Below, piece by piece: positions 35,462 to 43,461 of a DNA stretch of 64,000 nucleotides; positions within the stretch are counted from its first letter, which is position 1; each line of letters opens with the position of its first letter. The notes under the pieces were generated by a model. It worked only from the letters and a program-made list of their open reading frames with translations. It was not told the DNA's origin and made no database searches. The position numbers and the translations under genes are program-made. Origin of the DNA: JBBDYG01 sp040901765 (GTDB lineage Bacteria > Planctomycetota > Planctomycetia > Pirellulales > Lacipirellulaceae); NCBI GenBank assembly GCA_040901765.1, contig JBBDYG010000067.1, forward strand, positions 1 to 64,000, in the 5' to 3' direction.

Positions 35462-36829
35462 CTACTTCTCCCGCGTGCGCACATTCCAAGTGAACGCCAG
35501 CAAGATGCCGGTTAGGACGGCGGAGATAAGAATCGCGCACAGCACCCAGCTCCAGGCATAGCTTTTGCCGTAAAGCTCTCCGTAATAATCGAGTGCGCGA
35601 CCAAAACCTTTGCCTTGCACGGCTCGTCCTATGTATCCAAACAGCCCGATGAAACCGGCGGCGGTGCCGATGGCCTTTTTGGAAGTCACGTCGAGGGCGG
35701 CGATGACAATCAGATTAATCACGGGATAGATAAACAGTCCTACAATCGCCAGCATGGCGAAGTCGATCCATAAGTAGCCCGCGGGCGTGAACAGAATTGC
35801 CGCAAACGCAGCGATGATGGGGATCATGCTGAGGGCGGCGACCATGCCCCGCCGGCCGCCCGTGCGGTCCGAAACCCAGCCCAGAAAAATCGTCGATGGA
35901 ATACCGCCGAACTCGATGGCGGTAATCGCAAACCCTCCGCCTTCGATGGAAGCGCCTTTCATGGCGCCGAGATACTTCGGCCCCCAATCGAGCATGCTGT
36001 ACCGCGTGATGTAGGCGAAGAAGTTAGCGATTGCCAACAGCCAGACGTACTTATTGAGCAGCACGTGATCGATGAATAACTCGCGCGTGGTAAGTTCCCG
36101 CTCGACGACTGGTTCGATGCCTTCGCCGCGCGGATAGTCGTTGCGGAATTCCTCAATCGGCGGGAGGCCGACCGATTGGGGCGTGTCCCGCAAGCGAACG
36201 AACAAATAGACGGCTCCCAAAGCCGCGATGGTTCCCGGCACGTAGAATGCGTACTGCCAGCCGCCGTAGGTCGTGACGCTCCAGGCGGTCAAATATCCGG
36301 CGATCCCGCCTCCAACGTTGTGCGAAGTGTTCCAGACGCTGAAAGTAAGCCCGCGCTCCGATTCGCTAAACCAATGTCCCATCGTGCGGCCGCAGGGGGG
36401 CCAGCCCATGCCTTGGACAAAGCCATTCAGGCCCCACAGAAATAGGTGGGTCCCGTAATCGGTGGCCGCGCCGAAGGCAAAGTTGCACAGGGCCGACAGC
36501 AACAGGCCCGCCGCCATGAACTTGCGGGGGTCGCTTCGATCGGACACCGACCCCATGAGAAACTTGCTCAACCCATAGGTGAGAGCGGTTACGGCGACGA
36601 TATTCCCGTACTGTTCGTTGTTGTAGTCGAACGCCGCTTGAAACTTGTCGGCGACGACGCCCAGGTTATTCCGCACGAGGTAATACATCGCGTAGCCCAG
36701 GAACGTCGCTTCCAGCGCACGCCAGCGATACCACGGATAGAGGGCCGCCACCCGGTCGGGTGGCAGCCGCTCGATGTGCGGAGGGGGCGCGAAGTATCGC
36801 CGCAGCGATGATAGCCCGGGGATGCGCAC
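35462..36829 (-). CDS. OPA-family MFS transporter (GlpT/UhpT-like)
   Basis: 455 residues from GTG 36829 with AGGAGG six bases upstream, overlapping the end region of the preceding gene. Twelve hydrophobic segments are visible; YMYYLVRNN-like YAMYYLVRNNLGVVADKFQA, MGSVSDRSDPRKFMAAGLLL (the MFS loop 2-3 motif) and GMGWPPCGRTMGHWFSESER are hallmarks of organophosphate:phosphate antiporters. With GDPD and GlpD beside it, sn-glycerol-3-phosphate is the likely substrate. Translationally linked to the HAD gene (10-base gap). Confidence 0.88.
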   Translation of the reverse strand: MRIPGLSSLRRYFAPPPHIERLPPDRVAALYPWYRWRALEATFLGYAMYYLVRNNLGVVADKFQAAFDYNNEQYGNIVAVTALTYGLSKFLMGSVSDRSDPRKFMAAGLLLSALCNFAFGAATDYGTHLFLWGLNGFVQGMGWPPCGRTMGHWFSESERGLTFSVWNTSHNVGGGIAGYLTAWSVTTYGGWQYAFYVPGTIAALGAVYLFVRLRDTPQSVGLPPIEEFRNDYPRGEGIEPVVERELTTRELFIDHVLLNKYVWLLAIANFFAYITRYSMLDWGPKYLGAMKGASIEGGGFAITAIEFGGIPSTIFLGWVSDRTGGRRGMVAALSMIPIIAAFAAILFTPAGYLWIDFAMLAIVGLFIYPVINLIVIAALDVTSKKAIGTAAGFIGLFGYIGRAVQGKGFGRALDYYGELYGKSYAWSWVLCAILISAVLTGILLAFTWNVRTREK

Positions 36830-36839
36830 GTCGATCCTC

Positions 36840-37658
36840 CTATGACAAGCCGCGAGCTTCCCGCAGCCGACGCCCGAGATCGGCGAGATCCGCCACGACG
36901 AGATCGGGGCGCTCGTGCGAATCGAGTTGTGCCAAGTGTTCCGGCTTGGCTTCGCCCGTCAGCGTGAGCACCGCGCATACGCCGGTGTCCTTGGCCATGC
37001 GGATATCGGTGTAAACCCGATCGCCGACCATCATCGTATCCCCGGGCGAATAGCCCGCGCTATGCAGGATGCCCAGCAGCATTTGGGGGCTGGGTTTGCC
37101 GGGAATGGCGTCCGGCCTGCGGCCCGTCGCGGATTCAAGCAGGGCGCACACCGCGCCGCAATCGGGCAGCACCAGCGGCTCATCCGTGGGGCAAACGCGG
37201 TCGGGATGGGTCGCAACGTAGGGCAGCCGTTGCGCGATCCAATAGCCGCACCGGGCAAGGCCGTCGAATGCCAGTGTCGAATCATAGCCGACAATCACCG
37301 CCTCGGGTCGCTCATCGTCGATTTTGAAGCCTGCGACGAGTAGATCGTCTTCCAATCCGGATGTACCAAGTACAAACAGCCGCTCGACACCCGGCAGATG
37401 CTCGCGCAAATGGTGAATCGTGGCGTGGGCCGAAGTGAAGACATCTTCCGGCGTCGCCGCAATCCCCATCTGTTGCAGATGGGCGACGTATTCTGCGCGG
37501 CTGCGCGAATTGTTGTTCGTGATAAACGTGTAACCGATTCCCAATTCGGCAAGCAACGCCAGGAACGGCCGCGTGGCGGAAAACAGCGTTCCGCCGAGAT
37601 AGATCGTGCCGTCCATGTCGAGCACGACGTGGCGAATTTGAGCGAGGTTGAAGGTCAT
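36840..37658 (-). CDS. HAD-IIA family phosphatase (NagD/PGP-like)
   Basis: 272 residues. HVVLDMDGTIYLGGTLF holds motif I DxDGT; FITNNNSRSRAEYVAHL motif II; GKPSPQMLLGILHSAG the motif III lysine; TMMVGDRVYTDIRMAKDTG motif IV. HAD-IIA members include NagD and glycerol-3-phosphate/phosphoglycolate phosphatases. In this set it may dephosphorylate glycerol-3-phosphate, but the substrate is not determined by sequence. 25 bases after the GDPD gene, 10 before the transporter gene. Confidence 0.88.
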   Translation of the reverse strand: MTFNLAQIRHVVLDMDGTIYLGGTLFSATRPFLALLAELGIGYTFITNNNSRSRAEYVAHLQQMGIAATPEDVFTSAHATIHHLREHLPGVERLFVLGTSGLEDDLLVAGFKIDDERPEAVIVGYDSTLAFDGLARCGYWIAQRLPYVATHPDRVCPTDEPLVLPDCGAVCALLESATGRRPDAIPGKPSPQMLLGILHSAGYSPGDTMMVGDRVYTDIRMAKDTGVCAVLTLTGEAKPEHLAQLDSHERPDLVVADLADLGRRLREARGLS

Positions 37659-37660
37659 CA

Positions 37661-37749
37661 GGCTATCGGCTAATGGCTGTCAGCTATCGGCCAGACGAAG
37701 TACATGGAAGCGTTTGGCCGATGGCCGATGGCCGAGAGCCGACAGCCAT
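37661..37749. repeat. Inverted repeat overlapping the GDPD 3' end
   Basis: Left arm 37661-37692 (GGCTATCGGCTAATGGCTGT...) and right arm 37716-37749 are near reverse complements. It encodes the last residues of the GDPD gene and reaches the start of the HAD gene. Confidence 0.75.
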
Positions 37750-38559
37750 CCCCAATTGCTCGCGCAACCACCCAGGCCGATTGGTGGTGATGCCCCAGGT
37801 GCCCTGCCGTTGGTAAAAGCAGGCCGTCTCGACATCGTCCACAGTCCAGGCGTGGAAATCGCGATAGCCGCCCAGCCCTAAGCAATAGAGAAAGCGGGCA
37901 TCGACGTGCTCCGGTTGGGCCTTCGTCCCCAACCCGTCTGCGCCGGTTCTGCGGAGCGTATCGAGTACTTCGCAAACGTCGGGCTTTAACTGCCCCGCGT
38001 CATTTTTCTTGTAACCGGTAAGCCAGTGGCAGCGGATGTTCGGCATCTGTCTTTTGCACTCGGCAACGGTGTCCTCGTTGAAGCTGATGATGAGGATTTG
38101 CTCGGGCCGCAGCGATGAAGATTCGAGATCGCGCTTCACCGGCTCCACAATCTCCGGACCTACTTTCAACTCCACCACCATCAGCTTGCCTGGAGGAACG
38201 GTCGCGAACACTTCGGCGCAAAGCGGCATACGCTCATCTTTATACTTGCCATCCTTCCACGTTCCCACATCGAGCGTGCGGAGCAGGTCATAGGCCGTCT
38301 TGGCAATGACGTGTTTCACGCCCGCCGTGCGCTTGGTGTCTTTATCGTGAATGCATACGACTCGGGCATCGGACGAGAGATAGAAATCGGCTTCGATGCC
38401 GTCGGCGCCCTGCTCCCAGGCGAGGTTAAACGCGGCCAGCGTGTTCTCCGGCGCGTCGTACGACGCACCGCGGTGGGCGACGATGCATTGGGCCTCGGTC
38501 AAGGAGGTGATCAACCCGATCGCCAGTAAATGGACGGCAAAAACAACAGTTAAACGCAT
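37684..38559 (-). CDS. Exported glycerophosphodiester phosphodiesterase
   Basis: 291 residues with a signal peptide ending near LTEAQC. CIVAHRGASYDAPENTLAAF has the catalytic HR and the E of PENT; GADGIEADFYLSSDARVVCI then HDKDTKRTAG gives the metal-binding ExD and second catalytic His. The C-terminal Trp block HAWTVDDVETACFYQRQG is typical. Hydrolyses glycerophosphodiesters to glycerol-3-phosphate, here outside the cytoplasm. The final tail (SRPSAIGQTLPCTSSGR) is encoded by the inverted repeat 37661-37749 and looks non-native. Confidence 0.88.
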   Translation of the reverse strand: MRLTVVFAVHLLAIGLITSLTEAQCIVAHRGASYDAPENTLAAFNLAWEQGADGIEADFYLSSDARVVCIHDKDTKRTAGVKHVIAKTAYDLLRTLDVGTWKDGKYKDERMPLCAEVFATVPPGKLMVVELKVGPEIVEPVKRDLESSSLRPEQILIISFNEDTVAECKRQMPNIRCHWLTGYKKNDAGQLKPDVCEVLDTLRRTGADGLGTKAQPEHVDARFLYCLGLGGYRDFHAWTVDDVETACFYQRQGTWGITTNRPGWLREQLGMAVGSRPSAIGQTLPCTSSGR

Positions 38560-38619
38560 AAGGTGCTTTAATATCGAGTGGGAGTGAGGCTAAACGCTCG
38601 ACCAACCGTTTGATTATGC

Positions 38620-40104
38620 CTACTCTGCCGCCGCGTTCCCAGTCGAAGGGAGCGTCTCGCGGCCATTTTCGCCGCCTGTTTGTTCGACATAGCGGCTCAA
38701 TTCCGCTCGTTTTTCGAGTTCGCTCCACTCCAGTTCACCGGCCATCCACGCGGCCACGCGCTCGGCGATTTCGCGCCGATCGCGGTGGTAATAGTGCCAA
38801 CTGCTGCGGCGGATCATTACGTCATCCAGATGCCGCGCCCATTCGGAGCGGCAGAAGTGTTGCACGTTTTCCTGCGTCACCGGCGGCGGCAGAATACTGC
38901 TCGGGTCGTCCGGCTTTGAGTTCTCTAGCAGCGGCACGTGCGCGGTCCGGCAACGCGCCGCGCCGCGCAATCCCAGTCGCTTGGCGATTGCGGAGACGGT
39001 TTCCTCGGCCATCAGGCGATAGGTCGTCAGCTTCCCGCCGGTCACGTCCCACCAACCGGGGTGGCTCATAACGACCTTATGTCGGCGCGAAATATCGGAC
39101 GGATTTCCGTGCGGATCGGCGACCAGTGGCCGCAGCCCGGCCCAGGTGCTTAGCACATCGGTCCGCTCCAGCCGCGCGGTGGGGAACGCGTCGTTTACCG
39201 CGTGAAGTATGTAATCAATGTCTGCTTCGTCGCAGGGCGGATTGTCAAGCGGGCCATCGTAATCGGTGTCTGTCGTTCCCAGGATAACTCGTTCGCCCCA
39301 CGGAATTGCGAACAAAATGCGTTCCCCTTCGGCGATCACGACCGCGTCGGGGACCGGCAATCGGCTGCGCTCGATTACCAAGTGAACACCCTTCGTTAGC
39401 CGCAGCTTGGTTGATGAATTCGGCAGGCGATCGGACCACGGACCTGCCGCGTTGACGACCGTGCGGGCGCTGGCCTCACAGTTTCGCCCGGTGCGAGGAT
39501 CTTCGAGTTTGCAATTCCACACATTGCCCTGCAACTGGGCGTCGACGAAACGGACGTAGTTGTGGACGCTCGCCCCATGCCGGGCCGCGGAGCGCAGGGT
39601 GTCGAGCACCAGCCGGGCGTCGTTCGTCAGCGCGTCGAAATAGCGAACCGACCCGGTAAGCTTCTCGGTCGACAAGCCCGGCAAAAGCGCCAGGGTTTTC
39701 TGCACGCTCAGGCTGCTGCTACGGCCGAGCCGGCGCAGCCCGCACAGCAGGTCGTACAGTTTCACGCCGATCGAGAGTTTCCACCGCGACCAGGGTGAAC
39801 CTTTGCGGGTCGGAAAAATGAACGGCAGCGGCTCGGCCAGATGGGGGGCGATCTCGCGCAGCACGGTTTTCTCTTTGTTAGCCTCGCGGACTAGCCCGAC
39901 GCGGCCTTGGGCCAGGTAGCGGATGCCGCCATGCAACAAACGACTTGAGCGGCTGCTCGTGCCCGAGGCGAAGTCGTGCTGCTCGACCAACCCGGTGCGC
40001 AAGCCGCGCATGGCTGCGTCGCGCGCGATGCCGGCGCCGACGATGCCCCCGCCAACTACCAGCACATCGAGGATGCCGGTTTCGAGAGAATCGGACTGGT
40101 TCAC
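38620..40104 (-). CDS. glpD: Aerobic glycerol-3-phosphate dehydrogenase
   Basis: 494 residues from GTG 40104, which overlaps the stop of the preceding gene as GTGA and has AGAAGG just upstream. LVVGGGIVGAGIARDAAMRG is the FAD-binding site; DFASGTSSRSSRLLHGGIRY is the GlpA/GlpD signature; VVNAAGPWSDRLP, GERVILGTTDTDYDGP and VTGGKLTTYRLMAEE follow. Oxidises sn-glycerol-3-phosphate to dihydroxyacetone phosphate at the membrane and passes electrons to quinone. Its position behind a PEP-CTERM subtilase is unusual. GDPD, phosphatase and transporter genes follow on the same strand. Confidence 0.92.
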   Translation of the reverse strand: MNQSDSLETGILDVLVVGGGIVGAGIARDAAMRGLRTGLVEQHDFASGTSSRSSRLLHGGIRYLAQGRVGLVREANKEKTVLREIAPHLAEPLPFIFPTRKGSPWSRWKLSIGVKLYDLLCGLRRLGRSSSLSVQKTLALLPGLSTEKLTGSVRYFDALTNDARLVLDTLRSAARHGASVHNYVRFVDAQLQGNVWNCKLEDPRTGRNCEASARTVVNAAGPWSDRLPNSSTKLRLTKGVHLVIERSRLPVPDAVVIAEGERILFAIPWGERVILGTTDTDYDGPLDNPPCDEADIDYILHAVNDAFPTARLERTDVLSTWAGLRPLVADPHGNPSDISRRHKVVMSHPGWWDVTGGKLTTYRLMAEETVSAIAKRLGLRGAARCRTAHVPLLENSKPDDPSSILPPPVTQENVQHFCRSEWARHLDDVMIRRSSWHYYHRDRREIAERVAAWMAGELEWSELEKRAELSRYVEQTGGENGRETLPSTGNAAAE

Positions 40105-41657
40105 GGGCACCTTCTGACGACGGAACTTCGGCAGGCGGTTCCGAATACCGCCGTGGCGAACATCAGCGCCAAGACGATGCTTGACGGCTCGGGCACCGCT
40201 GCCGCAGTTCCGCTGCCGACGCCAGCACCAAGATTGTCCCGCCATACCGCGTAATCAGCCGCGTCGATAACATTGTTGCCGTTACCGTCAGCGGCCAAGC
40301 TGCTTGTGGAACCGAAGCTGCTTCGCCACAGGTCGTAGTCTTCGGGGCCGACGGAGCCATTGCCGTTGTAGTCGCCCGGCGGTGATGGATTTCCGAACCA
40401 CCATGCGAGGGCATAGGTTTGATTATCGCCGATCCCGCCCACGGGATTGTTAACTACAACGAGCTTGTACTCACCAGGAGTCAGGATTTCGAAGAAGATA
40501 TGCTCGACGTTTTGTACCATCGAGTTGGACACGGAAATGGCATCCATCAAATCGGTTGAGTTCGCAGGCATGAGATAGAGGTCGAGATTGTTCAAACGCT
40601 GTTGAGCCGTCTGATTCTCAAACTGATCACCGTCCATGTAATTGCCGGGTGTAATCTTTTCGACTCTTCGGTCCCATACCAAAGTGGCCGCGATGTATCC
40701 GCCGCCGATCTGCGAGTCGAATATGTAATCGTTCGGACCACCGGCGGTGTGAAAGTCCCACCCGATTGACGGCACCAGGCCGGGATCGTATTCACCAGAT
40801 TGAAACTGCCGGAGGGACCGCCGTGCATTTAGATGTCCAGCGCCCATCCATTCGTCGAGCGGGATTTCTGAACTCATAGAGGCAGGCGAATCTGTCCAGT
40901 CCTGCCCGAAGCGGTTCAAAACATCACGAGTTGAACCGTGAACACCAGCTAACTTGTCCGCTGAGTTCAACAGCACGGCCTTCATCGTCTCGTGCCGTCG
41001 CGAGTTCACGGTCCATCTGGGCTCGGCTGCATCGACTTTCGGCTTGGCATACTGGTGTAATAACGCGGTCGTCGCCGTGACGTGAGGCGCCGCAAAGCTC
41101 GTCCCGTCCACTGGAATCTGCTGATTGTTCAGCGACAGTACCTCCACCCCCTCTCCCGGTGCCAATAAGCTTACGCTTGTGCGAGCACCCTCGGCGTCTT
41201 CCGTCACGTGGTTTCCCGTCCACCACTTTCGATACACACCACCATCTCTCTCGGAGCCTGCGACGGTAATGCCATTAAAGCTGTCCCCCGGCTTTCTGAA
41301 CGCAGGATTCTCGTCAACGTTGCCCCACGCGATCACATAGAGAACGTCATGCTGTCGTGCCGACCAGTCAACGAATTCACTCATATGCGAATTCCCATCC
41401 GGATCTTCAGAAAACTGGAGCGCAGGTGAGATACTCAAGTTAATTGCTGTCACGTTCACATTCAGGGTCGCCAGCCGATTCAGCGAAAGAGCGACTCCGT
41501 TGTCGTCAGAGAAGATATTTACCAATGCCATCGAGTGCAGCTCCGCGTTTGGAGCCACTCCTACACGATCAGCGAAGGGCGTATCCTTGCCGATCATTAC
41601 CCCCGCCACTTCCGTGGCATGATCGAGCACGAAAGGATCTGGGTTTGGATCATCCAT
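40101..41657 (-). CDS. Subtilisin-family (S8-like) protease body with dockerin and PEP-CTERM, front lost to a frameshift
   Basis: 518 codons from ATG 41657. Protein-like sequence in this frame extends about 30 bases further upstream (HVYRQTDAG), while the signal peptide lies in the other frame (41650-41892). DHATEVAGVMIGKDTPFADR holds the catalytic His (H(A/G)TxVAG), LYVIAWGNVDENPAF the oxyanion Asn, and VDGTSFAAPHVTATTALLHQ the catalytic Ser. The usual Asp block (DTG) is not visible. C-terminus: GDYNGNGSVGPEDYDLWRSS, a second dockerin-like repeat, and a PEP-CTERM tail (VPEPSSIVLALMFATAV). Stop overlaps glpD as GTGA. Confidence 0.75.
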   Translation of the reverse strand: MDDPNPDPFVLDHATEVAGVMIGKDTPFADRVGVAPNAELHSMALVNIFSDDNGVALSLNRLATLNVNVTAINLSISPALQFSEDPDGNSHMSEFVDWSARQHDVLYVIAWGNVDENPAFRKPGDSFNGITVAGSERDGGVYRKWWTGNHVTEDAEGARTSVSLLAPGEGVEVLSLNNQQIPVDGTSFAAPHVTATTALLHQYAKPKVDAAEPRWTVNSRRHETMKAVLLNSADKLAGVHGSTRDVLNRFGQDWTDSPASMSSEIPLDEWMGAGHLNARRSLRQFQSGEYDPGLVPSIGWDFHTAGGPNDYIFDSQIGGGYIAATLVWDRRVEKITPGNYMDGDQFENQTAQQRLNNLDLYLMPANSTDLMDAISVSNSMVQNVEHIFFEILTPGEYKLVVVNNPVGGIGDNQTYALAWWFGNPSPPGDYNGNGSVGPEDYDLWRSSFGSTSSLAADGNGNNVIDAADYAVWRDNLGAGVGSGTAAAVPEPSSIVLALMFATAVFGTACRSSVVRRCP

Positions 41658-41892
41658 TCCAGCGTCGGTTTGACGGTAAACATGGGATCGTATTCTCGGC
41701 TACGAACATTGGGTCCGTGTCATACCCAAACTTCGCCGACCGATTGGCCTCACCCTGGCCAATCGGTATTCCGGTTCCATCCAGCCCCGTGGCAATCGAG
41801 TCAATGCCATTGGGGCCGTTGGTATCCGTTGATCCCCAGGCCGCGGTTGAAAGCAATACGAACGCAAATGGAAGCAGGCGAGAATTCATCAT
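41650..41892 (-). CDS. Signal-peptide leader of the frameshifted subtilase
   Basis: 80 codons starting at ATG 41892, whose first bases overlap the stop of the preceding gene (ATGA). MMNSRLLPFAFVLLSTAAWG is a signal peptide; GIDSIATGLDGTGIPIGQGE resembles the opening of planctomycete S8-like proteins, where GTGxxIGxxE stands at the catalytic-Asp position. The frame runs off into LPSNRRWNG and stops inside the start of the next frame. A single shift between about 41650 and 41720 would join both parts into one protease gene. Confidence 0.6.
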   Translation of the reverse strand: MMNSRLLPFAFVLLSTAAWGSTDTNGPNGIDSIATGLDGTGIPIGQGEANRSAKFGYDTDPMFVAENTIPCLPSNRRWNG

Positions 41893-43145
41893 CGTACCTC
41901 AAATGAAAAGGAATCACACACAAGTCGTTCCAGTCCTCTTAATGGTGGCCGTTCATCGCCGCGCTCATTGATCGACGCCGTTTGCTCGATAATCACCTCG
42001 ACTTCGCCAGGCGACAATCTACCAATCGGGATCAATGCAAAATGACGGGTCATATTCGTTGTTGCGTGACCAACAAATTGATACAGTATTCTGATTTGCT
42101 TGTCCGATTGTTCGACGGAAACAATATGCACGAACTGGCCACATGAATACGAATAAAAGACGAGCGCAAGATCGGTGTCAGCAGCAACCCGATGGGGTGC
42201 CTCGGCTGTTTTTATCAGGACGGTTGCTGCCGTCTTCAATGCGTCCTGTCCTGTACCTTCTACTACAAACGCTGGAGCTGCCTTCTCTCCTTCTTCTGGT
42301 CTCTTTCCCAGTGACATCAATATCTTGTATATGGTCCCTGTTTCGGTCTTATTTGCATCTAACTTCCCAACATCTTTTGTCCCCGGCATCCTGAATGCCC
42401 AGATTTGGTCAAGCGGAATGCGCGTCGCGCCGTCTGATAGCGGTTCAGGTTCAGCGGGCTCCCACACCTCAAACGAGAAGGGCCGGCTGACGAGATCGAC
42501 GGCTGAATGCGGGACGAGCGCAAAGCCCGCGTCAGAGTATTTCTGATCCATCGGTATCTGCTCGAAGTCAACGCGATAGTCTCCGGCCGGCAGCTTTCCC
42601 AACGGAATGAGCGCAAAGTGGACCGTGGTTTCGACACTGGCATGAGGCTCGAACTGGTACAGGACTTTGATCTCGCGGCCGCTGCGTTTCACTTCCTTCA
42701 GGCGCACGTAGTAGCTTGCCGGATACGAGAAGAAGACGAGCGTCAGTTCGTCATCGACTGAATACGTCTTCTTGGCAGGGGCCCGATTTGGAGGACCAAG
42801 CTTTGAATCCTCACTTAAGTGCGCGCTGGCTCGTTGGAGCGTGTAAAAGTCCGCGTGCCGGGGAAGCACGAAGCCCGGCAGTGCTTTCTGTGTGGGAGGC
42901 TTCGACACCAGTGCTTGTCGCATCCGCTCGATAACTCCCTCGCGCTGCTCTCGGAACCGCGCGTCCGTTTCCCAAACCCCTTTTGGCTCTGGCAGCGGAA
43001 TCCCCGCAATATCCCGCGTTCCCGGAAAGTTGTAGCCCCATATTTGATCCAGCGGGATCGTCACCGCTTCCGGCTCCGCTTTCGCGCTGGATATCCCAGC
43101 TAAAAGAAAAGTCAAGCCGATGCCGTAGGCGATAGCGTGTCTCAT
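41889..43145 (-). CDS. Secreted protein with a duplicated domain, unknown function
   Basis: 418 residues from ATG 43145 with AGGAG nine bases upstream; signal peptide to about ISSAKAE. Two homologous halves: each opens IPLDQIW(G/A)(Y/F), PGT(R/K)D(I/V), then has a LVF(F/Y)SY block, a VKRSGREIKVLYQFEPHAS or similar KQIRILYQFVGHATTN block, and HFALIP(L/I)G(K/R)L. I do not recognise the family. The stop overlaps the next start (ATGA), so it is translated together with the subtilase leader and may belong to the same exported system. Confidence 0.75.
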   Translation of the reverse strand: MRHAIAYGIGLTFLLAGISSAKAEPEAVTIPLDQIWGYNFPGTRDIAGIPLPEPKGVWETDARFREQREGVIERMRQALVSKPPTQKALPGFVLPRHADFYTLQRASAHLSEDSKLGPPNRAPAKKTYSVDDELTLVFFSYPASYYVRLKEVKRSGREIKVLYQFEPHASVETTVHFALIPLGKLPAGDYRVDFEQIPMDQKYSDAGFALVPHSAVDLVSRPFSFEVWEPAEPEPLSDGATRIPLDQIWAFRMPGTKDVGKLDANKTETGTIYKILMSLGKRPEEGEKAAPAFVVEGTGQDALKTAATVLIKTAEAPHRVAADTDLALVFYSYSCGQFVHIVSVEQSDKQIRILYQFVGHATTNMTRHFALIPIGRLSPGEVEVIIEQTASINERGDERPPLRGLERLVCDSFSFEVR

Positions 43146-43461
43146 GGGAAGTCTCCTGTATTGAGTGATTTTGAACAGACTCACTGGTCATCACTCGTTA
43201 TACCGCTCTGCGGACGCCGTTGCGACTAGATTCGTGGGGACGCAACCGGAATCTGCTAGCTGCGCAGCACTCCCTAATTCAATCGAGATAGCTTGGCAGT
43301 AGAGCGCGCGAAAAACCGGAAAAAGAAATAATGTGCGTCAAGCCGCATCGCTTTCGCAACGAGAGCATGCCTCACGCCGTACGCGCATCGCCCCCTTAAA
43401 TTTCGGGGCATCATCGGGGCCGGAGACCACTCCCAGAAAGTTGTTCAGGTGTAATCCTGAC
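43146..43461. other. Intergenic stretch
   Basis: 316 bases between the duplicated-domain gene and the upstream FG-GAP/DUF1080 gene. No coding sequence, inverted repeat or clear promoter was recognised here. Confidence 0.5.
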
